A DNA stretch of 64,000 nucleotides from Thermoleophilia bacterium (GCA_009694365.1 SHVE01000001.1:1-64000); one strand, 5' to 3'; counted from the stretch's first letter, positions 16,005 to 24,625 are shown. Notes: generated by a model not told the origin, from the letters alone. Translations and numbers: made by a program.

Positions 16005-17986
16005 CCATCCAGCCAGGAACAGAGCTCGGTGGTCGTTACGAACTCGGTCACCAGATCGGCAGTGGCGGTATGGCGACGGTGTACCTCGCGTACGACACCG
16101 TCCTCGATCGCGAGGTGGCCGTCAAGGTGCTGGCCGAGCGGTTCGCCGCCGATGAGGCGTTCGTGGAGCGGTTCCGCCGCGAGGCGTCCGCCGCCGCCGG
16201 TCTGAACCACCCCAACATCGTCTCCGTGTACGACCGCGGCGAGGCGGAGAGCACGTATTACATCGTTATGGAGTATCTGTCGGGACCCGACCTCAAGAAG
16301 GTCATTCGCGACCAAGGACCGCTCGACCCGGGCGTCGCCGTGGACAACGCCCTGCAGATTCTCTCGGCACTCGCGGCCGCGCACGCCGCGGGCATCGTGC
16401 ATCGGGACATCAAGCCGCAGAACGTGATGGTGGGTGAGGACGGCCGCCTCCGCGTCGCCGACTTCGGCATCGCGCGCGCGGACGCCGACCAGCAGATGAC
16501 CGAGGCCGGATCGGTCATCGGCACCGCCCAGTACCTCTCACCCGAGCAAGCCCAGGGAGAGGAGACCACCGCTGCCAGCGACACGTACGCCGTGGGAATC
16601 GTTTTGTACGAGATGCTCACCGGGCGCGTGCCATTCGACGGGGATCGCCCGGTGACCGTCGCGATGAAGCAGATCAACGAGCCACCCGTCCCCCCCCGCG
16701 TGTTCCAGGGCGGAATCCCACCCGAACTCGACGCCGTGGTGATGACGGCGCTCGCGAAGCGACCGGCGGACCGCTACGAGACCGCCGAGGAGTTCAGCAC
16801 TGCGCTCCTCGATGTACGAGCGGACATGTCGGGCGGCCAGCAGTCCACCCTTATCCTCACCGCTCCGGTGGTTTCCGCCGGGGTGATGGCGGCAACGACG
16901 GAGACTCAGGCGATGGATTATTCGAGATCAAGTGGCAGCGGCGGCCGCAGGGGTGGCCGCCGAGGCGGACGCCGGGGTGGCCGCCCGCCAGGGAGGAGCC
17001 GACCCGCCATCTGGGGCATCATCGCGGTGCTCGTCACGGCCCTCGTGGTGGCCCTCGCCCTTGCGCTCACGCGTGGTGGGTCCGACATGGTCGTGGTTCC
17101 CGTGGTGGCCGGATACGACGTGGCGACCGCCACGAGAGCCCTGACCGAAATCGGCCTCACGCCCACGCAGATCACCCAGGCTAGTGACACCGTTCTGATC
17201 GGCATCGTCATCGGATCGCAGCCGGATGCGGGCACCGAAGTGGCCACCGACTCCGCTGTGGTCATCCTCGTCTCGTCCGGACCCGCCGTGGTCACGGTGC
17301 CCAACGTGGTGGGCAAGACGGTGGCGCAGGCGCAGGCGGAACTCGAACAGGCGGGCTTCGTCGTCATCACCACCGATGTGAGCAGTGATCAGGAGGTCGG
17401 CATCGTGGTCTCCCAGAATCCCACGGCCGGAAGCCGGGCCGGATCGGGTGACACCGTCGCGCTCGGAGTGAGCGGGGGCATCACCAAGGTCACCGTTCCC
17501 GATGTCACGGGCAGCGATGTCGATTCCGCGACGTCAGAGATCGCGGCGGCCGGGCTCGAGGTGGGCAGTGTGTCCGAGGACGACGGCAGTTCGGGCCAGA
17601 CCCCCGGGACCGTGGTGGATCAGAGCCCGAGCGGCGGAACCTCGGTGGCCACGGGGTCGTCCGTGGATCTCGTCGTCGCTGCCGATGACGGATCGACGGT
17701 TCCCGACGTGACCGGTAGCGACTCGGCGACCGCGCGCGCCAAGCTCGAGAGTCTCGGGTTCAAGGTCGTATCGTCCAAAGTGGAGTCGACGCAGCCCGTG
17801 GGCACCGTCATCGATCAAGATCCGCAGCCGGGCGCGAGCGAGCCCTCCGGGTCCACGGTCACCATCATCGTGGCGTCGGCCGCGAGCGGCACCACCACCA
17901 AGTCGGGCGGCTCACAGCCCCCGGCGCCCTCGGCACGCGGTGTGAGATCGGGCGGAGGCACGCAGGTCCCGGCATCCAGTTGGTGA
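16001..17986 (+). CDS. pknB: Ser/Thr protein kinase with four PASTA domains
   Basis: The start is GTG at 16001, overlapping the pbpA stop; an upstream ATG at 15842 in the same frame lies inside pbpA. The 661-residue protein has a Hanks kinase domain (Lys42 in VAVKVLAERF, HRDIKPQNV with His134 and Asp136, DFGIARA), a juxtamembrane Gly/Arg-rich tract, one helix at about 336-356, and four extracellular PASTA repeats (beginning VVPVVAGYD, VPNVVGKTV, VPDVTGSDV, VPDVTGSDS). PASTA domains sense muropeptides or lipid II; the kinase phosphorylates regulators of growth and division. The C-terminal tail is Ser/Pro/Gly-rich. Confidence 0.96.
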   Translation: MTIQPGTELGGRYELGHQIGSGGMATVYLAYDTVLDREVAVKVLAERFAADEAFVERFRREASAAAGLNHPNIVSVYDRGEAESTYYIVMEYLSGPDLKKVIRDQGPLDPGVAVDNALQILSALAAAHAAGIVHRDIKPQNVMVGEDGRLRVADFGIARADADQQMTEAGSVIGTAQYLSPEQAQGEETTAASDTYAVGIVLYEMLTGRVPFDGDRPVTVAMKQINEPPVPPRVFQGGIPPELDAVVMTALAKRPADRYETAEEFSTALLDVRADMSGGQQSTLILTAPVVSAGVMAATTETQAMDYSRSSGSGGRRGGRRGGRRGGRPPGRSRPAIWGIIAVLVTALVVALALALTRGGSDMVVVPVVAGYDVATATRALTEIGLTPTQITQASDTVLIGIVIGSQPDAGTEVATDSAVVILVSSGPAVVTVPNVVGKTVAQAQAELEQAGFVVITTDVSSDQEVGIVVSQNPTAGSRAGSGDTVALGVSGGITKVTVPDVTGSDVDSATSEIAAAGLEVGSVSEDDGSSGQTPGTVVDQSPSGGTSVATGSSVDLVVAADDGSTVPDVTGSDSATARAKLESLGFKVVSSKVESTQPVGTVIDQDPQPGASEPSGSTVTIIVASAASGTTTKSGGSQPPAPSARGVRSGGGTQVPASSW

Positions 17987-19002
17987 GGGTCGTCGTCCTC
18001 GGGGGCGGCCGGAGCAGCGAGCACGACGTCTCGATGGAGTCCGCGGCGTCCGTCGCTGCGGCCATCGATCGTGATTCCTATGAGGTGATTGAGGTCACCA
18101 TCTCCCGCGATGGGGAGTGGACCCGTGATGCCAACCCCGTCGCCCTGGTCCCGGCCCGCGGTGATCATGCGCGCCTCATCGACCGGAACGGTGGTGGCAT
18201 CGACGTGGACATCGTGTTCCCCGCGCTGCATGGGCCATGGGGAGAGGACGGCACGGTGCAGGGCCTCTGTGAGACCGTCGGGGTCCCCTACGTGGGCGCT
18301 GACGTCGTGGCGAGTGCGGTCGGCATGGACAAGGCGATATTCCACGTGTTGGCCACGGCGGCGGGCCTCCCCCGTCTGCCGATGGTGGTCATCCACCACG
18401 CGGACTGGATCGCGAGCCCGGGCGAGGTGCGTGAGCGCGTGGCGGCGGTCACCGGGTACCCCGCGTTCGCAAAGCCCGCGCGCCTGGGCTCGAGCTTCGG
18501 CATCAGTCCGGTGCCCACCGAAGCGGATCTCGACGCCGCGCTCGATTTCGCCTTCACCTTTGACGACAAGGCACTTGTGGAGCGCCGTGCGATCGGGCGC
18601 GAGGTCGAGGTGGGCCTGCTCGGCGGAGCCGACCCCCACGCATCCCCCCTCGGTGAGATTCTCCATGACTCCGACTGGTACGACCACGAGGCCAAGTACC
18701 AACCCGGCGGTATGCGCTTGCAGGTGCCGGCCGACGTTCCTGCCCACGTGCAGGACCGGGCGCGGGCCCTCGCGGTGGGTGCCTGGACGGCAATCGGGTG
18801 CCACGGCCTCGCGCGGGTGGACTTCTTTCTGGAGGGCGACGACCTGTACGTCTCGGAGATCAACACCATCCCGGGTTTCACGTCCACCAGCGTGTGGGGA
18901 CGCCTGATGGCTGGCGACGGCTACGAGTACCCCGATCTGGTGCAGCGTCTGCTCGATCTTGCGGTGGAACGTCATGCCGCGAGGGCCGCGTACTGCGGGT
19001 AA
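17983..19002 (+). CDS. ddl: D-alanine--D-alanine ligase
   Basis: GTG at 17983 overlaps the pknB stop (GTGA); a TTG three bases earlier is also possible. The 339-residue ATP-grasp enzyme joins two D-alanines for the peptidoglycan stem. It shows the N-terminal GGGRSSEHDVS loop, the catalytic HGPWGEDGTVQG segment, GVPYVGADVVASAVGMDK, KPARLGSSFGIS, and the metal-binding ARVDFFL and SEINTIPGFT. Being the last gene of the kinase-PBP operon links precursor supply to the signalling genes. Length and motifs are normal for the family. Confidence 0.95.
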   Translation: MRVVVLGGGRSSEHDVSMESAASVAAAIDRDSYEVIEVTISRDGEWTRDANPVALVPARGDHARLIDRNGGGIDVDIVFPALHGPWGEDGTVQGLCETVGVPYVGADVVASAVGMDKAIFHVLATAAGLPRLPMVVIHHADWIASPGEVRERVAAVTGYPAFAKPARLGSSFGISPVPTEADLDAALDFAFTFDDKALVERRAIGREVEVGLLGGADPHASPLGEILHDSDWYDHEAKYQPGGMRLQVPADVPAHVQDRARALAVGAWTAIGCHGLARVDFFLEGDDLYVSEINTIPGFTSTSVWGRLMAGDGYEYPDLVQRLLDLAVERHAARAAYCG

Positions 19003-19060
19003 CGCGGGAGCGGCGCTCCTGCTCGCGTCTGCGCGGGGACGTGTGCGTGGATGAGACCGA

Positions 19061-19167
19061 GGTGTCAGACACCGTGGGACGTCTGGGACGTTCGGTGTCA
19101 GATCGAGATGTCAGATACCAGCCCGGTGTCAGACAGCGTGGGGACCGTGGCCACGGTGTCTGACACC
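19061..19167. repeat. cluster of five GTGTCAGACAC-type palindromes
   Basis: Within 107 bases there are two perfect 13-mers with 6-bp arms (GGTGTCAGACACC at 19061-19073 and GGTGTCTGACACC at 19155-19167), and three degenerate copies near 19094, 19108 and 19125. The same core occurs in the large inverted repeat at 38335-38386. Lying between ddl and the phosphoesterase, they may be a small REP-like element or operators; part of the array is inside the possible 5' end of the phosphoesterase frame. Confidence 0.6.
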
Positions 19168-19812
19168 GGGGAACGGCGACGTGGCGAGTACCGGGTGGGC
19201 GTCGTCGCCGACACGCATGTCGGGGAGTTCCTCGATCGACTTCCGTCCGCCGTGTTCCGTGCGCTTGAGGGGTGCGATCTCATCCTGCACGCGGGGGATC
19301 TCTCGGATGACACGGTTATTCCCGCGCTCGAGCGCATCGCGCCGGTGGTGGCGGTACGCGGTGATCACGACCTGCCGAGCGCGTTGCCGTTGGCGTCGCG
19401 GGCCGTGGTCGTGGTTGCGGGATGTCGCATCGGCGTCATCCACGGACAGCGGCGTGCCACGGACGCGGTGGTCGTGGTCGCGCATGCCATCGCCGGCCGC
19501 CGCATTCCGTTCGATGCGGGTCGGATACGCGCAATGGCCCGGGCGTTCGACGATGTGGACGCCGTGGTGTTCGGCCACTGGCACGAGCCCGTGATCGCGT
19601 CGGTCGATGGGGTGCTGGTGTTCTCACCCGGCGCGGTGTGTCCGTGGGGAAGCCTCGAGGGGGGTCGTGGGCCACGGCCGGGGCGTGCGGGGGTGGCCGA
19701 CCGTGTGGTGCGACGCTACCGGCGCCAACTGGGAGAGGATGCCCTGCGCCGATCGGTGGGGATCCTGACCATCCGTGACGGTGAGATCACGGCCGAGGTG
19801 CGGGTTCTCTAG
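19108..19812 (+). CDS. metallophosphoesterase, YfcE/MJ0936-like
   Basis: The calcineurin-like fold is shown by VGVVADTHVG (first metal Asp-His), HAGDLSDDTV, VRGDHDLPS, VIHGQR and FGHWHEPV. It is a small single-domain phosphodiesterase or phosphatase, probably cytosolic; substrate unknown. The start is uncertain: the frame is open from 19051, ATG 19108 is used here, and GTG 19138 or 19195 are alternatives. The longer versions translate the GTGTCAGACAC repeats, giving SDT-rich residues that are unlikely to belong to the fold, so 19195 may be closest to the truth. The stop TAG shares CTAG with the convergent recombinase gene. Confidence 0.8.
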   Translation: MSDTSPVSDSVGTVATVSDTGERRRGEYRVGVVADTHVGEFLDRLPSAVFRALEGCDLILHAGDLSDDTVIPALERIAPVVAVRGDHDLPSALPLASRAVVVVAGCRIGVIHGQRRATDAVVVVAHAIAGRRIPFDAGRIRAMARAFDDVDAVVFGHWHEPVIASVDGVLVFSPGAVCPWGSLEGGRGPRPGRAGVADRVVRRYRRQLGEDALRRSVGILTIRDGEITAEVRVL

Positions 19813-20843
19813 GGAGCGCGACGCGCACGCGGGTGCGCTCGGTCGAAGTCGTCCCTCAGATGCGACGCGGTGATGTGGGTGTACACCTCGGTGGTCACCG
19901 GGCTCGCATGACCGAGATGGGCCTGCACGTACCGGATGTCCACTCCCGCCTGCACCAGATGCGTTCCACATGAGTGGCGCAGTGCGTGGGGAAACACACG
20001 TACCCCCTCAGACACCAGTCCGGCCACGTCGGCCACCCGGTGGACCTCGCGCCACACGTCCGATCGTCCGATGCGTCGGCCACGGGCACCGAGGAAGACC
20101 GCATCGGCGTCCCGGTGCGTCGCCTGCCCGGACCGGGGTGTCACGTCGCGTCCCCGCAGATCCGGACGTCCGGCGGTGAGGTACCGCATGAGCACGTTGC
20201 GCGCGACCACCGGTACGGCGACGGCGCGGTGCCGGTCGCCCTTGCCCCGTACGACCACATACGGGTCGGTGGGGTCATCCAGGTGGAGGGCCGACATCCC
20301 GAGACTCGCCGCCTCAGTGGCGCGCAGACCGCACCCGTAGAGAACCTCGATGAGCGCGTGAGTGCGCATGCCGAGCGGCCCCGGCATGCCCTCGGCGGCA
20401 TCGCAGAGTCGGCGCATCTGGCCGGGGGTGAGCGCGGATACCTCGCGTGCGAGGCTCTCCTGGGTACGCGCCGCCGATACGGGCGGACGCAGGTCGGCCA
20501 CGGGGTTGGGTAGCTCGAGAGCCCGCGACCACCATCGGCAAAAGGCCCGCACGGCCGCTACTCGCCGTGCACGACTCGCGGGTCGCCCTTCCAGTGCGTC
20601 GCGCCACCCCTGCCACCACGATGGTGGGATGAGCGACATCGCCTCCGCGGCGCGGCGTGCTGCGGGGTCGTCCTCGATCCCGAAGCCGGGCCCCGTGTCG
20701 CCGCCGGCTGGCACGTGAAGGGCCTGTCCGAGGATCAGCAGGTCACGTGCGTACGCCGCTCGCGTATTGGCGCTCCCCCGCGTGGCCACGAACGCCGCAG
20801 CGAGGGCACGGTACCCCGCGCAGTCCACGCCCCCGTCGGTCAT
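19809..20843 (-). CDS. tyrosine recombinase, XerD-like
   Basis: The start is ATG at 20843 (MTDGGVDCAGYRAL), overlapping the stop of the upstream recombinase gene; the frame is open 121 codons further but those translate to Arg/Pro-rich nonsense. The 344-residue protein has the N-terminal SAM-like core-binding domain and a catalytic domain with the first Arg in YGCGLRATEAA, the Lys region VVRGKGDRHRAVAV, HALRHSCGTHL with His and Arg, the GHAS box, and the nucleophile in VTTEVYTH. Catalytically it looks complete. A paired recombinase directly upstream suggests a heterodimer such as XerCD or a mobile-element pair. Confidence 0.9.
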   Translation of the reverse strand: MTDGGVDCAGYRALAAAFVATRGSANTRAAYARDLLILGQALHVPAGGDTGPGFGIEDDPAARRAAEAMSLIPPSWWQGWRDALEGRPASRARRVAAVRAFCRWWSRALELPNPVADLRPPVSAARTQESLAREVSALTPGQMRRLCDAAEGMPGPLGMRTHALIEVLYGCGLRATEAASLGMSALHLDDPTDPYVVVRGKGDRHRAVAVPVVARNVLMRYLTAGRPDLRGRDVTPRSGQATHRDADAVFLGARGRRIGRSDVWREVHRVADVAGLVSEGVRVFPHALRHSCGTHLVQAGVDIRYVQAHLGHASPVTTEVYTHITASHLRDDFDRAHPRARRAP

Positions 20844-21793
20844 CCGCGCGGGTGGGCGCGTCGCAGGGTCTCCTGCAGCGCCTTGGTCGTGACGCCGGTG
20901 TAGCGCTCGGTGGTGGCGATGCTCGCGTGCCCAAGGAACTCCTGGACGACGCGGAGGTGGGCACCGGCTGCGCCCCGAGGGCCTTCCAGCAGGTGGGTGG
21001 CCGCCGCGTGGCGCAGTAGGTGGGGACCGCCGGTCCGACCGAGTGCGGTGAGCGACCGGTTGACCACCCGGTACACCGTGGCCCCATCGAGCGGGCCACC
21101 GGACCGGGACAGAAACACCCGGGCCCGCGACGCGGCGGTGAGCTCGGCCATCGCGGCCAGACGCGGGCGTCCCTCGGCGAGCCAATCGCGAAGCGCGTCC
21201 ACGCACGGCTCGGTCATGGGCACCGTGCGCGAATGGCCGCCTTTCCCCACGACCGACAGGGTCTCGTGCTCGAAGTCGAGGGACGACAATACGAGGTCGC
21301 AGGCCTCCTGCCGACGAAGGCCGCTTCCGTAGAGAACCTCGAGAACCGCGCGGTCGCGAATGGCGAGTGCCCGAGCCGTCGAATGCGGTGGCGCCGCACC
21401 GATGAGCGCGGTCGCGTTATCGATCAGGGCGGCGGCGTCATCTTGGGACAGCCGGGGTACCGGCATGCGGTGGGCACGCGGCGTGTCAACGAGGGCGGCC
21501 GGTGATCGACCGCGGTCGAACAGTGGCGCGAGCCACTCCTGCAAAGCCGTGAGTGCCCGCCGCTGGGTGGCTGCGGCCCAGCCGAGATCGCGGAAGGCAG
21601 CCTCGATCATGGATGGCGTGATGTGAGATGGTCCGGCCACCCCTCGCTCGGCCAGCCACTCGGCCAGCCGACGGCAGTCGCGGACGTAACCGGCGCGGGA
21701 TGCCGGGGCGAGGGCGCGCGAGCGCCCCCCCTGGCATGACAGGCGGTCGTCCAGTTCGCGTAGCGAGTCGTCCCATGCGGTGGCGGCGGCCAT
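20840..21793 (-). CDS. tyrosine recombinase, XerC-like
   Basis: The 317-residue protein has an N-terminal core-binding domain (SRAGYVRDCRRLAEWLAERG) and a catalytic domain with YGSGLRRQEACDL, VVGKGGHSRTVPM, HLLRHAAATHL, FLGHAS and the tyrosine in IATTERYTGV, so all Arg-Lys-His-Arg-His-Tyr positions are covered. A small insertion EGPRGAAGAHL sits between the HxxR box and the GHAS box. Its stop overlaps the start of the second recombinase gene. Classical XerC and XerD are usually encoded apart, so the tandem arrangement is notable. No dif-like site was recognised nearby. Confidence 0.9.
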   Translation of the reverse strand: MAAATAWDDSLRELDDRLSCQGGRSRALAPASRAGYVRDCRRLAEWLAERGVAGPSHITPSMIEAAFRDLGWAAATQRRALTALQEWLAPLFDRGRSPAALVDTPRAHRMPVPRLSQDDAAALIDNATALIGAAPPHSTARALAIRDRAVLEVLYGSGLRRQEACDLVLSSLDFEHETLSVVGKGGHSRTVPMTEPCVDALRDWLAEGRPRLAAMAELTAASRARVFLSRSGGPLDGATVYRVVNRSLTALGRTGGPHLLRHAAATHLLEGPRGAAGAHLRVVQEFLGHASIATTERYTGVTTKALQETLRRAHPRG

Positions 21794-21993
21794 AGGGCCT
21801 CTTTCGCCGCGCTCCCGGGGGCGCCTTCCACTCCGTTCTTCGCGCCGTGGGCTCCGCCACCCTCGCTCGCGACGTTCGGGGGCAGGTTGGTGACCCGCAG
21901 CGTGTAGGTGGATGCCGGGGCACCGGCCTCCCGGTCCACCTCATAACGACCCGTCCCACCGGCCGTCGGTCCGATGACGGCCGCCCACCACAT
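21790..21993 (-). other. coding-like open segment upstream of the recombinase genes
   Basis: From ATG at 21993 the minus strand reads MWWAAVIGPTAGGTG, then RYEVDREAGAPASTYTLRVT and LPPNVASEGGG, with almost every third codon position G or C, as in real genes here. The frame does not stop until 21607, 187 bases inside the XerC-like gene. It may be a small gene whose end was lost, or a remnant frameshifted against the recombinase. No family recognised. Confidence 0.3.
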
Positions 21994-22078
21994 CCGGTCC
22001 CACCCACCTCCCGGCCTTGGTGACCTCCGCCCGTTACATCCCGCTCCACCCCGTTCCGGGCACTGGTACGGTCGCTCC

Positions 22079-22789
22079 ATGGCGATGCACACCATCCTCA
22101 TCGTCGAGGACGACGCGGCCATCGCGGACTCGGTGGCGTATCACCTCGGGCGCGCGGGCTACCGCACCCTGCAGGCGTCCGACGGGGCGACGGGGCTGCG
22201 CCTGTTCAAGCGGGAGCGGCCCGATCTCGTGGTCCTCGACCTCATGCTGCCGCAACTCGACGGCTGGCGATTGACCGGGGAGATCCGCCTTGACGATCCC
22301 GACGTGCCCGTGATCATGTGCAGCGCTCGCACGAGCGAGCACGATCGCGTGCACGGCCTGCAGATCGGTGCTGACGACTACATGACCAAGCCCTTCTCGA
22401 TGAAGGAGCTTGTGGCGCGCGTGGCTGCCCACCTGCGCCGGCGCGATAAAGAGCGCCTGCGGGGCGAGGAGGGACCGATCGAGGTGGCGGGCCTCGTCAT
22501 CGATGCCGAGCAGGTGCAGGCGTTCACCGACGGCCGTAGCGTGGGCCTGACCCCGCGTGAGTTCCAGGTCCTCCTCGTGCTCGCCCGGGCGCAGGGCAAG
22601 CCCCTCGGGCGCAACCGCATCTATCGGGACGTGTGGGGCTACGAGATGAACAGCGGCGATCGCTCGGTGGACGTGTTCGTTCGGAAGGTGCGCCAGAAAC
22701 TGAAGGTCGCGGTCCCGGACACGGACTTTGTGGTGACCCATTACGGCGTGGGTTATCGCTTCGACCCCAGGAGCACCGGAGGGGAGTAG
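22079..22789 (+). CDS. OmpR/PhoB-type response regulator, orphan
   Basis: The start is ATG at 22079 (MAMHTILIVEDDAAI). The 236-residue protein has a receiver domain with the acidic pair EDD, phosphoacceptor Asp in LVVLDLMLPQLDGW, a conserved Ser/Thr-type position in MCSARTS and Lys in MTKPFSMKEL, followed by a winged-helix DNA-binding domain with LTPREFQVLLVLA, DVWGYEMNSGDRSVDVFVRK and THYGVGYRF. It should bind DNA as a phosphorylation-controlled dimer. No histidine kinase gene is next to it, so its partner is encoded elsewhere. Confidence 0.93.
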   Translation: MAMHTILIVEDDAAIADSVAYHLGRAGYRTLQASDGATGLRLFKRERPDLVVLDLMLPQLDGWRLTGEIRLDDPDVPVIMCSARTSEHDRVHGLQIGADDYMTKPFSMKELVARVAAHLRRRDKERLRGEEGPIEVAGLVIDAEQVQAFTDGRSVGLTPREFQVLLVLARAQGKPLGRNRIYRDVWGYEMNSGDRSVDVFVRKVRQKLKVAVPDTDFVVTHYGVGYRFDPRSTGGE

Positions 22790-22964
22790 CCCGCACCGAG
22801 GTCCCGGCACGGAGCGCACGACCATCTGGCTGCGCGATGTGGGACGCACCCCGCCGGGTCCGCGTGACGGCGCGAGCGCCGCCGGGGACCTCCCTCGGGA
22901 ACGATCGCCCCAGCCGTGTCGGTCTCCGTCGCGGCAGCGGACCCATCCTTCGCGCGGTACGTCG

Positions 22965-22994
22965 TTGAGCCCGGTGTCTCCGCTCCGCTAAGGT
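22965..22994 (+). promoter_or_regulatory. candidate promoter for tRNA-Tyr
   Basis: TTGAGC (22965-22970) and TAAGGT (22989-22994) are separated by 18 bases and lie 13 bases upstream of the tRNA start, the expected distance for a sigma-70-type promoter. The -35 matches four of six consensus bases. Confidence 0.4.
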
Positions 22995-23007
22995 GCCGCA
23001 GCCGTAT

Positions 23008-23089
23008 GGCGGGGTGCCCGAGTGGTCAAAGGGAACGGTCTGTAAAACCGTCGGCTCTGCCTACGAAGGTTCAAATCCTTCTCCCGCCA
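23008..23089 (+). tRNA. tRNA-Tyr(GTA)
   Basis: An 82-nt class II tRNA: acceptor GGCGGGG with TCCCGCC (terminal G-U), discriminator A, D arm with GCCCGAGTGGTCAAAGGG, anticodon stem ACGGT/ACCGT with loop CTGTAAA (anticodon GTA), a variable arm GTCGGCTCTGCCTAC, and T arm GAAGGTTCAAATCCTTC. CCA is not encoded. Confidence 0.95.
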
Positions 23090-23098
23090 TCTGGAACC

Positions 23099-23123
23099 GG
23101 AGCCCGGCCTCGCGCCGGGCTCC
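23099..23123 (+). terminator. hairpin terminator after tRNA-Tyr
   Basis: A perfect 10-bp stem (GGAGCCCGGC at 23099-23108 and GCCGGGCTCC at 23114-23123) with a 5-nt loop begins 9 bases after the tRNA. Only a short T-containing tail follows, as is common in GC-rich actinobacterial terminators. Confidence 0.6.
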
Positions 23124-23173
23124 GTCGTCTCCGGGTCCGGAACGAGGCCGCCAGGTGTCGGACCCGACGACGA

Positions 23174-24625
23174 TCACTGGTCGCCGATGCGGACGATCAC
23201 CAGTTTGGGCCGTGTCATCTCCATCGCCGCTGAGGCCGGACCCTCGCGCGCATCGCCCGACCCGCGCACCCCGCCGTACGGCATGTGGTCGGCGCGGAAC
23301 GCGGGAGTCTCGTTGATGACCACCGCTCCGTAGTCGAGGTGGCGTGCCCAGCCGAGGGCGCGGTCCACCTGAGCGGTGAAGATGCCGGCCTGCAGGCCGA
23401 GGGGGCTGGCGTTGGCCATGGCGATGGCATCGGGGATGTGGTCGTACACCGCGATCGCGATGACCGGGCCGAAGATCTCATCGCGCATGACACGGGTGGA
23501 CGGGGCCACGCCGTCCAGAACGGTTGGCGGCACCATCGTCGCCCCTCCGGCATGCCAACCGCCGCGGAGCAGGCGGGCACCCGCCGCGACGGCATCGCCC
23601 ACCCACGCACGGATGCGATCGGCCGACGCCTCATCGATCACGGGTCCGACGTCGGTGGCCTCATCCAGGGGGTCCCCCACCACCAGCGCATCCACAAGGG
23701 GCAACAGGGCCGCGACGAGGGAGTCGTGGACCTCTCGGTGTACGAGGATCCGCTGGGCCGAGATACACGACTGCCCAGCGTGGGTGAAGGCCGATTCCGC
23801 GATGGCCCGCGCTGCACGCGGAATGTCGGCGTCCGCATGCACGATGACCGGGGTTGCGTTGCCCAACTCCAGCGCCACCCGGATGTCGGGACGGGCGCGC
23901 CGGATGTCGAAGCCCACGGCGCTGCTGCCGGTAAACGAGATCATGGCGATGTCGGGGTGGGCTACCAGCGGTTCCCCGGCCTCCCGGTCCCCGACGACGG
24001 TGGTGAGCAGGGCTCCCGGCAGCCCGCACTCAACGAGGATTGCGGCGAGCGCGAGGCCCGCCAGCGGTGCGCGTCCGGCAGGCTTGAGCACCATCGGTGC
24101 ACCCACGGCGACGGCGGGTCCCACCTTGTGGGCCACCAGATTGAGCGGGAAGTTGAACGGGGTGATGGCGGCGATGACCCCGACGGGTTCGCGCACCGTG
24201 TACCCCAGGAGACCGGCGCCGGAGTCGGCGGCGTCCATGGGGATGACCTCACCGCTCAGCGTGCGCGCCACGGCGGCGCTGAATGCAAGGGTATCCATGC
24301 ACCGGGCAACCTCAACGCGCGCTTGGCGGATCGGTTTGCCGGCCTCGCCGGCGATCACCCACGCCAGTTCCTCCGCGCGATCTCGCACCATGGCGGATGC
24401 GCGATCGAGTATTCGCGCACGCTCCGCGGCGATGGGTGCGTGCCCGAGCGCGGACCGGGCCACCGCCACGGCACGCAGGACGGCCGCCTCGCCACCCACT
24501 CCCACGCGCGCGATCTCCGCGCCGTCGAACGGGGAGCGTACGACGGATTCGCCGGTGACCGGCAGCATCTCGCCGTCCGCGAGTCCGGTGAGGGGGATCC
24601 AATCGGGCACGGTGATGGACGCCAT
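23174..24625 (-). CDS. NAD(P)-dependent aldehyde dehydrogenase
   Basis: The start chosen is ATG at 24625 (MASITVPDWIPLTG), giving 483 residues; the open frame continues 47 codons upstream into Arg-rich sequence. The protein is a complete ALDH: ITPFNFPLNLVAHKVGPA (cofactor and oxyanion segment), FTGSSAVG, catalytic Glu in LELGNATPVIV and the nucleophilic Cys in THAGQSCISAQR, then DEIFGPV and the C-terminal MPYGGVRGSG. LGN replaces the usual LGG. It resembles glyceraldehyde/phosphonoacetaldehyde-type ALDHs, but the substrate cannot be assigned. It lies convergent with tRNA-Tyr and divergent from the cobalamin riboswitch. Confidence 0.92.
   Translation of the reverse strand: MASITVPDWIPLTGLADGEMLPVTGESVVRSPFDGAEIARVGVGGEAAVLRAVAVARSALGHAPIAAERARILDRASAMVRDRAEELAWVIAGEAGKPIRQARVEVARCMDTLAFSAAVARTLSGEVIPMDAADSGAGLLGYTVREPVGVIAAITPFNFPLNLVAHKVGPAVAVGAPMVLKPAGRAPLAGLALAAILVECGLPGALLTTVVGDREAGEPLVAHPDIAMISFTGSSAVGFDIRRARPDIRVALELGNATPVIVHADADIPRAARAIAESAFTHAGQSCISAQRILVHREVHDSLVAALLPLVDALVVGDPLDEATDVGPVIDEASADRIRAWVGDAVAAGARLLRGGWHAGGATMVPPTVLDGVAPSTRVMRDEIFGPVIAIAVYDHIPDAIAMANASPLGLQAGIFTAQVDRALGWARHLDYGAVVINETPAFRADHMPYGGVRGSGDAREGPASAAMEMTRPKLVIVRIGDQ

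Noticed and set aside
19809-21793. Integrated phage or genomic island bounded by the recombinase pair
   Set aside because: Flanking genes are housekeeping, composition does not change, and no att-like direct repeats or tRNA remnants are seen beside the pair.
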